From contig OW386290.2 of NCBI GenBank assembly GCA_936432065.2, positions 133,780,677 to 133,844,676 on the forward strand: 64,000 nucleotides of DNA. The letters run 5' to 3'. The notes below the pieces were generated by a model. The model saw only the letters and a program-made list of their open reading frames with translations, was not told the origin of the DNA and searched no databases. This DNA comes from Rutpela maculata (lineage: Eukaryota; Arthropoda; Insecta; Coleoptera; Cerambycidae). Position 1 is the first letter of the stretch. Each line of letters begins with the position of its first letter. Shown piece after piece: positions 54,898 to 64,000 of this stretch. The position numbers were made by a program, and so were the translations under genes.

Positions 54898-56703
54898 GAA
54901 TATGTGAGATTCCATAGTAATTACTTCATTTAAACTCTCAGGTATATGTAAACTGTAAACACTTAAATCCAAGTGTAAATGCAAATATATATGCGTTAAT
55001 ATGCGATTTTCACTTACTACTAACAATGTATTGCACTTACCTTTTGATGCATCCTAAAGAGCTTAAAACCTAGTTTTCTCTCTACGAGACCCCAGCATCT
55101 TCTGAGATTTCTGCAGCTTAAAGGAAAGTAATTAGAAGGTTATGCCCAAGGATGCTTTTGTTCATCATACTAGAATTTGAACGAAGTTAACCGAGAACCA
55201 ATTTCCATTGCCACCTTGCTAGTGGATCGAAATTTAGGTTGAAATCGTTAAAAAAAAATTTTCGGAGTAGAAAGATATGGGACCTAGACCATCTGATAGA
55301 GAAATAAATGACGTATTATATTCCCGGTTGACGACCTTTTCCCTTGGTCGAGACAAAATTTATGAGCATCACAATTTTTCTTATACCGCGCGCCTGCAAG
55401 TAAAAAAACATATTACTCGAAAACTACTGCACTTAGATGAATAATTCTTGATTTTATTGATAGAGTTTATTCCGTATAATAATTCTACAATAGAAAAGTG
55501 TCATAATTCGACTTATTACATTTTGAAAAAACAATATGTTTTGTAATAATTGATCCCGGAGGACAGTCAGAAATTAGCGGGTTGTGGAAATCATATGTAG
55601 ATTTTCATTTTCAATGTCAAAAATTGGTGACTAAGAAATTAATTTATTTTGACATTTGAATTACAAAACAGTGTATATAAATTTGGTATTGTAAGTAATG
55701 AGTAAAACTGTTTATTTTGCCGATTTATGGGACATAAAAAACAAATTAAGCAATGTTCTTGTTCTTCCACTCCCAGGCGGGTTCGAGATAAGATATAATT
55801 TGATAGAATAAGTAAAATAGTTCAAGGCTGCACTGCCGTAGATTATTGACGCTCTCTCTCTCCCTCTAATAAAATTGGTCTTTCTCTGTCGGAATTTTAC
55901 TTATTTACCTAATGGTTATGCTTAAAGATTTCTGATGTTTTAATAAAAAATCCCTCTCGAGCTTCTGTAATTTGACCACTAAGCACACTTTGGTTTAGAA
56001 TGAAGCGAGTTGCCATGTACCAGATCGCTTGACAAGCTTGTTTCCATCAAGTACCTAAATGGGATCGTTTTATTAAATTTATATTAATAGGAAGTGATAG
56101 TAAAACTAATAAAAACGATGTACTTAATAAGAAATTAAAGGTTTTTACCAATGTTTTTTTTTTCATAAAAGCTCAAATACCGCTGCAAAAAAAGATATTA
56201 GCTGGAAAAATATGCACTTTTTTGTTCATTGGTGTAATTGTAGCTTAGTAATAGTTTCAGAATTACCATCAAATAATCAATATAAGATGAGGTTTTAATC
56301 GAGAGACGAAAAAATTTATTTTTGTAAAACATATTCCAGTTAACTTAATTTTATTAAAAAAACTTTTTACCCAAAATAAATTCTCACACTGATTTATCCA
56401 AACTACATGGATACAATTTATTATAAAAAAATATACAGCCCTGAAAAGTTATAACAGAAAGTTTGAAAAAGAATCACAAATAGATGCACGTACTACAAAT
56501 TAAAATCTTACCTACTAAATATGTAAAATTAAAATATCTGCTTAAAAAATTTTTCAGGTGAGTCGACATATACGGCTTAGGCTTAACCTTCTCTGTTTAA
56601 AACACGTTTATACATTTATAAAAACAATCACAGAAAATTTAAACTTAAACCGAGTCCAACTCTTCCTATTTTAACATTAAAAAAAGATAATAAAACATAA
56701 AAA
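54898..56703. other. METTL14 3' flank, no other gene recognised
   Basis: AT-rich with the half MITE at 55128-55215. TTTATT at 56417-56422 would read AATAAA on the minus strand about 285 bases past the METTL14 stop and is a candidate poly(A) signal. Nothing else was supported. Confidence 0.4.
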
Positions 56704-56957
56704 CTATCGTCCTCTGCCCCTCCCTCTTTGAAAGTTATTTCTCCCCCTTCCTCCAGCATTACCTTTGCCTTTAGGAGGTGGACTTTTTGGCCTAAGGGCT
56801 TCTATTCTCTCGGTGCATCCTGTCGTAGTGGTATTATTAGCAAAATAACTTGCATATAGATCGGCGTTAAAATTAGAATTTGTCAATTCTGGTCCTATCG
56901 TTAACCAGCCTGGACGAATGGTGCTGTCTCTGCCGAAAATGTGAAGTCTTCTTCTAC
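56704..56957 (-). CDS. METTL14: METTL14 exon 5
   Basis: Starts after AATTTTTCAG, completes Gly, then RRRLHIFGRDSTIRPGW, LRPKSPPPKGKGNAGGRG and RG repeats to TAG at 56704-56706. Confidence 0.92.
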
Positions 56958-59900
56958 CTGAAAAATTAAGCAATTAACTCAAGGACCGAGAGCGTACCTG
57001 TACGTTTTCATTAAAGCTGCTGTCGACGGCCGAGTGCTGTACTAGTACCAAATCTGATCCTATGAAGGTGCCCTAGTGTTATATACAAAATAATAATTTT
57101 ATATTTTTCCTGCTCTCGGCTGGCACAATCGGGAATATCATTCCCTGGCTCGTCACAAAATAGTACTAGTGGGCTGGGCTGACGACAGGGGGTAGGCCGG
57201 CCCGGTACCATCAATGTTACGTTATTTATGTACCAAGGGTCGTAAATGCACTGTACGACTCGTGGTGCATATTATATTTTTCACCATGAATCATTAAACT
57301 TGAGGCATTTATTTCGAAATAGAAGTATTATCAACTTTAAATTTAAGATAGCCCTTGTTCTATCACATCTAAATTACAGAGATATAGTGTATGGTTTTAG
57401 TTTGGATCAAATAAACCAATACAGACTGTAAAAAATTCAAAACAGCTGCATTAGGTTTATTTGCAATTTACGCTCCGCTCCTTTCATCATGTTTCGCATA
57501 AACTAAAATAGTTAAAATGGTTGAATATAAAAAACAGACATTACTTTGGTATGTTCTCATTTAAAACATAAAGGCCAATGTTCCATGTTATCTTAAAGAG
57601 AAAATTGAATTTAAACATATATTTTATAATGCCAATTTAAGAATCAATGACAATTTAAATATACCAGAACATAGAACATTACTTTATAGACGATCTTTCT
57701 CATATTCTTCAGCCAGTGTTTTTAATAATTTTCTAATCACCCTAAAAAATAGTTATATGCAAAAACTTATAAAGTTAAACTATTTTATTATTTGTTACAA
57801 AAACAATAAATGAGGTAATTATTTCCTTTTCTCTCTGTACGTACTTATTTTTGTTTTTATTTCAGCTTTCTTATTATACTCTTCGCAAAAACGAAGAGTA
57901 TATTGTATTTGATCGGCACATTTCTAAAATCGTAAATATCGCTCGTAGAGAAAAAATGTTCATATCGTTGTGTTAGTGAACGAATTCTGAACAACTTTCA
58001 AAATGTCCTTCTGTCCGTCCGCTCGTCACGTTTCTTGTAAGCACGATAATTTAAGAAAGAAAAGTCCGATTGTACTGAAATTTGGAAAGTAAGTTAGTGA
58101 TCATAGGAAGAACCCTATTGTTTTTGAAGAAATTCAATCAGTAGATAAAAAAGTTATTAATTATTAGATTAAAAAAATATATATATTTTCTTAATTTTTA
58201 TCGCTTGTACTTAAATAGAAATCTTGCGAAACGTTATCTCCATAATATATATTTTTTTGTTTACGTATTTTACTAATATAAATTTCATAAAAATATATCT
58301 AACGAGTTGAAATATGTATGATTGTCACAGACAATCAATTTTCGTAGCAATATGTGCTGGTGCAGAGGCTAAAGTTTTGCCTTGCAATTCAAAGATCGTG
58401 TGTTCGAATCCTACACAGGTTGGATTTTTTTTTTATAAAATTTTTTTCACAACAAACATGGATGTCCAAAAACTAACATTATTTACAAGAAAACTGCGAA
58501 GAGTATCCTATAAAATGTGTACCTAACAATTATATAAAAAGCTCCGTAAATTGGCGAAGAGTGCGTTTTTAGCTTGTTTTAATTAGATTAGTTTTATTTT
58601 ATAGAAACTGTTCATTAATCTCTAGATGTAATGTTTGCAATTTAATGAATACATTTAGTGTTTTCAATTAGCTCTAGATAGTATGATTTTTTGTTGTTAT
58701 CAATAGCATGTATTTGTTAAGCTCGGTTGAGTCTGAATAGCTATTAGCTAAACTCCGTTGAGGATACAATAAAGCTATATTATTATTATTAACATGGATG
58801 TTCAACTATTCATGACATCGATATAGCTACACTACAGTGGAATCTTAAAAACGTCAAACCACAACAGTAATTGGTGACGATACTTATCTACTAGTATTGC
58901 TGATTTATTGGTGATCCAGCAGACCACAAGTGGGGATTTGGAATGTTATAAAACACACTTTTAGAGTATAATGCAAAAAAATCATGTGCTGCAATCAGCG
59001 GCGTAACTAGGGAGGGCACTGCCCCCCCCCCCCTCCCCCGTCCTCATGATGTGGCGCCCCTGCTGTAGAGTTCACATTGAAAAATCATGAAATTTTAGAC
59101 AGAGAATGTGAAATTAATTTGTTTATTTCAATAGGCGCCCTTCTCCCGCCCATTCAAACATGTTTTGTCCTATTTTGCGCCCCCTGCTCATCAGTTGGGC
59201 AACTTAAGTCATTGCTATAAAACCTGTGCTTTAGATAAAAATCCGTAGGTATTTTATTTTTATTTGCAACTTTTTTTATACCTCCTTTTAAACGGACTGC
59301 CCCCTTCGCCCCAAAAAGCTGAGAATGCCACTGGCTACAATTTTGCCCAGGGTTATTTTTGCACTATAGTGACAAAATTAGAATAGTATCTTAAAGATGT
59401 GATACATTTTCCCAAGAAATCTGTTTAGGAGCAATATTTACTGATACATACCCAAACAAAAATGTTCGATAATATGGAATATTTCTACTGGCTTCTCCAA
59501 GCTACCATATTCATTTTCTTCAGATATAATCAGGTCTATATCTACGTTAGCATGTATAAAGTCACCATCAGTTGACCGACGCACTGTCCCTTTAATGCCC
59601 ATGAGGCAGTGCTCCTTCGTTCTCTGAAATACAGCTCTTGGATCGAGATTTTTCGAATGACCAGGATTTTTTATATTAGTCCTTATCCAACAAATATCTT
59701 CACATCTGCCGAAAATTAATACAATTATTGATAATTTCAAACACATTAAAAATGTCTACCTTCTAAACCCCCACTTTCTTAAGCAAATTCGACCCATATC
59801 TAACCCCTCAGAGCTGCCACACCACAAAAACACGAAACTACGTTGCGCTGCCACTTCTCCAACGTCCAAATTCATAATTTGGTCCCACGACCAAAACTGC

Positions 59901-60554
59901 ATATTTGTCGCACCCATAGTCCTTTGATACTCCTCAAGAGGTGGTTCAATTAGAATAACATCAAACTTACAATTAATATTCTTAAGATCATACGTTGCTA
60001 AATCACATTGTAAATACATTGGCGGTGTTGCGGTCTGTTGAATAAGCTCGTCTTTCAGTTTTATTAATTCGCGAAGCTTTGGGTATTCTTCAAAGCGGTC
60101 TGCAAGACCCACGTCACGAATAAAGTTCTGAGGTCTCTGTCCTGTATCCACAAAATGCTGGCAATAGTCGTTGTGGGGATTTGAGGACTGAGTACCCTAA
60201 AACATTTAAAATTTAGCCACTAAAACCATCCTAATATAATAAAATAACACCTTTAAGAACATCGAAGAGTCACGATAAACAAGTTCATCTGGAGTATCCT
60301 TTTTATAGTCATACTTGTTATGTTCCTGATTACTTGAACTTTCACTGCTTTCTGATTTCTTCACTGATCCTTCTGCCGTGCCCAAAACTTGTCGTAGTTC
60401 CTCAGCTCCAGATACTCCAAGCTAAAAATTGTTTTTTAAGGTTAGAATATATTTTTGCTGTTTTATTGCTTTCTTTAGGATAACGTACGGTTTGGGCTAA
60501 TAATAACTTTCTCTTGCGTGATTTTTCACGCAATTCTTTTAACATGTCCCCCAT
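56704..60554 (-). CDS. METTL14: METTL14, m6A methyltransferase subunit (five coding exons)
   Basis: METTL14 pairs with METTL3 in the nucleus to deposit N6-methyladenosine on mRNA. It does not bind SAM productively but holds RNA. Exons (minus): 60554-60489, 60421-60251, 60196-59760, 59705-59452, 56957-56704, in total 393 residues and a stop, close to Drosophila Mettl14 (about 397) and shorter than human (456). Visible landmarks: a basic N-terminal helix (LKELREKSRKRKLLLAQT), NPHNDYCQHFVDTG, IRDVGLADRFEEYPKLRELI, EPPL at 163-166 in place of the catalytic DPPW of METTL3, FLWCGSSEGLDMGR, VFQRTKEHCLMGIKGTVRRS, DGDFIHANVDIDLI and FGRDSTIRPGWLTIGPELTN. The C-terminal tail is RG-rich (GRGRNNFQRGRGRGR), the RNA-binding RGG type. 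All junctions keep frame; no disabling change. Confidence 0.95.
57290..58795 (+). mobile_element. LINE 3' end (jockey/CR1-like) interrupted by an insertion
   Basis: Plus-strand frames read LNYRDIVYGFSLDQINQYRL, KIQNSCIRFICNL, HHVSHKLK and WLNIKNRHYF, the C-terminal region after the reverse transcriptase of jockey-type LINEs, with several frameshifts and stops. After an insert at about 57880-58560 the tail resumes and ends CAATAAAGCTATATTATTATT. An AATAAA plus short ATT repeats is a typical non-LTR 3' end. It lies antisense to METTL14. Confidence 0.6.
57880..58560. mobile_element. Insertion with CTCTTCG ends, containing a tRNA-like SINE head
   Basis: The left end is itself a hairpin (ATACTCTTCGCAAAAACGAA-GAGTAT). 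The right end has GCGAAGAGTATCC and GGCGAAGAGTGCG. Inside, 58340-58430 holds an A-box-like GGTGCAGAGGCTAAAG and the B-box GTGTTCGAATCCTAC followed by a T run. Confidence 0.45.
58990..59345. mobile_element. Poly-C-containing repeat in METTL14 intron
   Basis: The left edge CAGCGGCGTAACTAGGGAGG is a common transposon-end style in insects. It is followed by a C run of about 16, and later C-rich patches (GCCCCCTGCTC, CGCCCCAAAAAGC). The right edge GAATGCCACTGGCTAC could be its partner. Boundaries are uncertain. Confidence 0.4.
59452..59705 (-). CDS. METTL14: METTL14 exon 4
   Basis: Completes the Arg codon, then CEDICWIRTNIKNPG, RSTDGDFIHANVDIDLI, EIFHIIEHFCLG. It ends one base into Gly before GTATGT. 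Confidence 0.92.
59760..60196 (-). CDS. METTL14: METTL14 exon 3
   Basis: Starts GTQSSNPHNDYCQHF after TTTTAG. It contains the EPPL loop and FVFLWCGSSEGLDMG and ends within an Arg codon (AG|GTAGAC). Confidence 0.92.
60251..60421 (-). CDS. METTL14: METTL14 exon 2
   Basis: Starts LGVSGAEELRQVLG after acceptor TTTTTAG and ends RDSSMFLK before GTGTTA. The middle is Ser/Glu-rich linker. 57 codons, phase 0. Confidence 0.88.
60489..60554 (-). CDS. METTL14: METTL14 exon 1
   Basis: ATG at 60554 (MGDMLKELREKS...), ends LLLAQT before donor GTACGT. Met4 is an alternative start. 22 codons, phase 0. Confidence 0.85.
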
Positions 60555-62227
60555 TTTAAGTCAGTTTTCAAAATTACTTTAAATATTTAAAGCCAAGACT
60601 CTCAGCGACATTTAACAAATGACAATTGACAACACATGATCACTGATCACAGAATTAAGATTCTGTTAGATAGATAGATGATTCTGAGGGCCTTTCGATT
60701 CATTTAAAAATTTAAATTACAAAATGGCAAACCGGAAAAGGAGGACAGTAATAAATGCATGTGATCAGTGCGTGCAGCAGATCCTATTGGCATTTAAATT
60801 TGGAGGGGGGGCAACTTAAAATAATTTTTGGAAATACTTACCGAACGACATGTCCCTGTTGACACTATTGACATTTCAATTCATCATCGCTATCCTCCAA
60901 CCCAACGTGGACGTAGCGAGCACAGCTGTATAACCCTGGAGGTGGCAGCAATGTCTACCACACTCTGGTAAATCAATCAATTATAAAGGGTAAGGAATCC
61001 AACGACCTGTCAAAATATGGCGTTGGGGGCAAACAATGGGGAACATTTCTTTTTATTATTTCCGCCAGAGTGCAGCAGCCGTATTCGGTTGTTTCATATG
61101 CCTTTCTAGGTATGTGGGTTATTCGCGCTGTTGAGGTTATGTTATATCCAATGTCAATACGAACAATATCTCTTTGAATAAACACAAATTAATTAGAAAA
61201 ACGTATAAAATGAAAACATGTTGCTGTGATGCTGTGTACCAAAGTGTTCCAACACAGGAGGACATTTATTTACAGGTTATATTATATGACAAGTTCAGAA
61301 TGACGAAACCGAGTACGCATGGTGCAATCTGTCGGATATATTAAGAACTGGCTTGCCAACAGAAAAACACAAACGTTTAACAAATGAAAATGAATGTTTG
61401 CCCTCGAGGCCCACACACGCCATGTTGGATGTCACGTGGTTTGGATTGCATAATTAACAGAAATGTTTTAAATAAATTCCTAGTTTTCGTCACAATTTTA
61501 ATGTAGTATAATTGTATACTATAAAGGATGTCTGCTGTATACGTAGAATTATTTTGCATGGTAGCATATTGACCCAAAAGAAGCGAAAAAGTCATAAAAT
61601 TTTTGCTTTACTCCAAAGGTTTTACTTAAATTAATTAATTTTCAAAAAAAAAAAATTTCAGGCCAGGTAGTATTCTAGGATAATATATAAAATATTGTGT
61701 AGGTCAGTATTTCAGTACAGTTCAATGTCATCTTGCGACTTGCATCTTCCTTTTTATTATGTTTATTGTATTGATAATGAGACATAAAAAACTTTTAAAA
61801 GACGCCGGTGTCTCTTTCATAAAAGGAATCCTCCGCTGTCAGCATCTGCGGTTCAAAGAAAATATTCATACTTCGTTGTTTGGCGGTAGAAGGCCGCTGC
61901 TTCCAATCATACAGTGTTGTTGATGTGTTCGATTTATCTATTTTTAAAGTAAAAATAATAAAACGGCGTAATGATCGAGGTGATGAATTAAGTGTCTATT
62001 GAAATTAAATCAACCGGTATTAATTTAATTACTACAGTGGTTAAAGAAATTTTCCATAATAAATTAAGAAAATGGTAATTTTTTAATCTCAACGTCAAAA
62101 TGCATTTTTTGCAGGCAGTAAATTATTGAGATTGGTGACATTTTTTCAATAAGGGCACAAGGAGCTTCAAAAAAGCGACTTGGATGTTCTACCACAGAAA
62201 AGAGAACCACCAGAGACGACACTTGGG
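60555..62227. other. METTL14 upstream region
   Basis: Contains the METTL14 promoter, not resolved by eye. Base composition is more balanced at 60720-61150 with scattered CpGs. Open frames at 60724-60820 (plus) and 60973-61185 (minus) have real ATG starts but no recognised domain. A minus-strand ATG frame at 62246 (MEFWREAQVSSLVVLFSVVE) overlaps an E2F-like site and may be a first exon. None is firm. Confidence 0.35.
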
Positions 62228-62242
62228 CTTCCCGCCAAAATT
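62228..62242 (+). promoter_or_regulatory. E2F-like site
   Basis: CTTCCCGCCAAAATT contains the E2F core TTCCCGCC followed by AAA. A second, perfect site is at 62968. Together they suggest a proliferation-linked promoter, but no transcript start is known. Confidence 0.35.
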
Positions 62243-62395
62243 CCATTGCCGCTATTTTGTTGTTTGTTAGTACATCCGTCAGTTCATTTATTGTTTTAGG
62301 TTAAAGCAATAAAGTGCGGTAAATGACAGTCTGTGACATAATACCGAAATAAATTCTTAAAAGGCTTTAGTGTTATTGTGCTGTGTTAATAGTAA

Positions 62396-62684
62396 TTTTT
62401 ATTAGCGATAGAGTAAACGAGGTGGAAACGTTTGCGCTTTTAAGTTTATGTACAAGTAGTACGACAGAAAAAGACATTAGTTTATTTGGGTTTCCTAAGG
62501 ATCTCCAAAGGTATTTTATTATTGACGTAAATTATATTTCCAGTAATTGTAAACCTTTTTTCTTTTAAGGTCCGTATTGTGGTTGGAAGCATGCGATCGT
62601 GAAGATTTGGCAAGTAAAAGTTCAGCCGAACTTTATAACAATTTTAAGTTGTGCGTACGACAAATATGTATCAAAATAGATTAA
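62396..62684 (+). pseudogene. THAP-domain fragment in two exon-like blocks
   Basis: Block one ends at 62510 with FALLSLCTSSTTEKDISLFG-FPKDLQ and donor AAG|GTATTT. A 59-base intron-like gap follows. Block two (62570-62684), after acceptor TTCTTTTAAG, reads R-SVLWLEACDREDLASKSS-AELYNNFKLCVRQ, then a stop at 62682. FPKD, the W about a dozen residues on, LYxNxKLC and the closing CxxH-type position are THAP zinc-finger features. However the first Cys of the C2CH set appears as Phe, the final His as Gln, and no ATG precedes the frame. So it is a decayed copy, or the 5' and 3' exon edges are misjudged. THAP domains bind DNA and occur in host factors and P-like transposases. Confidence 0.5.
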
Positions 62685-62967
62685 TACCAACAGCACTACT
62701 TACTATTTTTCCTCAACTTGGTAGTTTAAAAAGAAAAAATATATATTTCTCCAGAACAACCTCCCAGTAACAAATTACAGATTTTCTCAGGCAAGATATT
62801 GTATTGATTTTAATGCATTTTGTGACTTTATATTAAGAATACAATCGTTCATGGAGACAATTTTATCCAGTTTATTTTAATAGTTTTAAAACTCATAAAT
62901 AGAATTCTTCGAATAACGTAATTGTATTCAGCCTGTGTAAAGTTTGTTTATAAACGTGCTGTTTAAA

Positions 62968-62982
62968 TTTCCCGCCAAAATT
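62968..62982 (+). promoter_or_regulatory. Perfect E2F-type site with adjacent YY1-like box
   Basis: TTTCCCGCCAAAATT matches the E2F consensus TTTSSCGC. Eight bases later is ACAAAATGGCGAGGG, resembling the YY1/Pho CAARATGGCG box that often overlaps start codons. The ATG at 62995 could begin a first exon on the plus strand, but the frame ends after 12 codons unless spliced (a weak GTGGTG donor follows). Confidence 0.4.
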
Positions 62983-63059
62983 ACCAACAACAAAATGGCG
63001 AGGGTCACAAAAAAACATCAAAGGTGGTGCTGAGAGTGCCGCTTCTGGTAGTTCCTTAT

Positions 63060-64000
63060 TCTGTGGTTCTACTTTTTCTAATAAATCTTACTGAATAATT
63101 GTGGCTTGTGAAAAATCGCTAAAATGGCAATGAATAAATCAATATTAGAATAATGTCAGTTAGTGTTTTCATTTCAAAACTGATTAAACAAAGTAAAAGT
63201 AAAATTGTTTTATTATTTTTAAATAACAGTCTTGCAACGCTGTAAAACCCTTGTTGTTGATATGACAAGTGAACGCAATAACATTGTCTCTTCCATATCT
63301 TGTGTTTATAGTTGTACTGTCTAAACTGAAAACATTGAATATTTCTAATTAATTTTTAATAAAAAAAATAGGTTTGAGTTAGAAATAAAATGTACAAGGA
63401 TTTTTTACTTCTTTTGGACCACTAAAATGATGTAACACTTTACAAATAAAATAATAAATATTTCCTCTCATAAGATTTACAAATTAAAATAATTTAAAAA
63501 ATATTTTGAACGTAAGTATTATTATTTCGCTTAAAATAAACTTATTTGTGGATGTTACTTGATATATATATTTTACTTTCAGTTTTATAACCAGGGATGT
63601 CACACATTTTCGCCGAAATAGAATGGTCAGGTTAAGTAACCATGATCTACCGGGTCTCTAAATGGAAAATCCCTATAATTTAGCACTAGGCAAACCAGTG
63701 CGTCTGTGATTGTAAAACACGTACTTATGCACACAGCGTTACTGATATGCTGTTAAATTGGTTGCATATATACATGATTTACATAATATTTCATTCAAAA
63801 ATGAGACAAATTTGTTCGTAATATCATTGCTATATCAATCATACACAATATTAAGCCAATTAATAATATTTTTGACCCGACACGAAGAAGCATAAATGTT
63901 TTCTTATATTGAAAGAAATTTAAATACGGGTGTGTTTTATTATAAATTCTGATTATAAAGTATTCTGAAAGTATTCGCTGAATCAGGCAACTAACAGTAC
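63060..64000. other. No gene recognised
   Basis: AT-rich to the window edge. GCACTAGGCAAACCAGTGCG at about 63683 is a short GC-richer stretch with partial dyad symmetry. Nothing else was supported. Confidence 0.35.

Larger units (their letters stand above)
56958..59451 (-). other. METTL14 intron 4, filled with repeats
   Basis: 2.5 kb, compared with 54-67 bases for the other introns. It holds a GC-rich block (56985-57260, including GTACTAGTACC and GGCCGGCCCGG), a plus-strand LINE tail, a nested insertion and a poly-C repeat. Confidence 0.8.

Noticed and set aside
1..64000. CRISPR arrays, operons, bacterial signals
   Set aside because: Spliced genes with GT-AG introns, SINEs, LINEs and MITEs show a eukaryotic nuclear genome; no regularly spaced repeat array with unique spacers was seen.

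Overview
The window looks like nuclear DNA of an insect, possibly a beetle (the order is a guess). It is very AT-rich, genes have short exons and introns with GT-AG ends, and most of the length is DNA-transposon and retroelement debris. Two conserved single-copy genes can be read exon by exon: PTEN on the plus strand (CDS 25705-29196) and METTL14 on the minus strand (CDS 56704-60554). Both are intact at sequence level.

Layout. 1-8.3 kb: nested terminal-inverted-repeat (TIR) elements, a tRNA-type SINE, a Tc1-like element filled with a Crypton-like recombinase remnant and a long hairpin. 8.3-13.5 kb: mostly non-repetitive, with a possible coding exon (8351-8442) and a possible two-exon microprotein with an N-myristoylation-type start (12203-12568). 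13.5-25 kb: at least five TIR elements: one carrying a 'GCDTTS' protein remnant, a long-TIR mariner/Tc3-like element with a broken transposase, a 621-bp MITE, a 2.3-kb element with a basic-region protein remnant and repeated internal motifs, and a hAT-like element with a perfect 8-bp target duplication whose interior is Tc1 debris.

25.6-36 kb: PTEN. After the stop codon of the read-through 3' exon there may be an alternative 3' end: an in-exon donor at 29165, a 9-nt microexon at 32980 and a phase-compatible terminal exon at 35644-35765 followed by AATAAA. Two palindromic MITEs with clean 8-bp duplications sit in and after the gene, and a 272-bp tandem duplication lies at 30.4-31 kb. 33.2-34.9 kb: a second GCD-protein TIR element, split by a hAT-like insertion.

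36-56 kb: SINEs, a 617-bp hAT-type MITE, a 1.04-kb foldback element, LINE reverse-transcriptase fragments, two copies of a palindromic element with a 30-bp tandem array in one, and one orphan exon-like segment (45650-45759). 56.7-60.6 kb: METTL14, five coding exons, with a LINE and other repeats in intron 4. 60.6-64 kb: a THAP-domain fragment (62396-62684) and two E2F-like sites (62228, 62968), suggesting promoters near the right edge.

PTEN (PI(3,4,5)P3 phosphatase) and METTL14 (non-catalytic subunit of the m6A RNA methyltransferase) have no known shared pathway; their adjacency is simply genomic order. All splice sites are inferred by eye and no transcript data were available.
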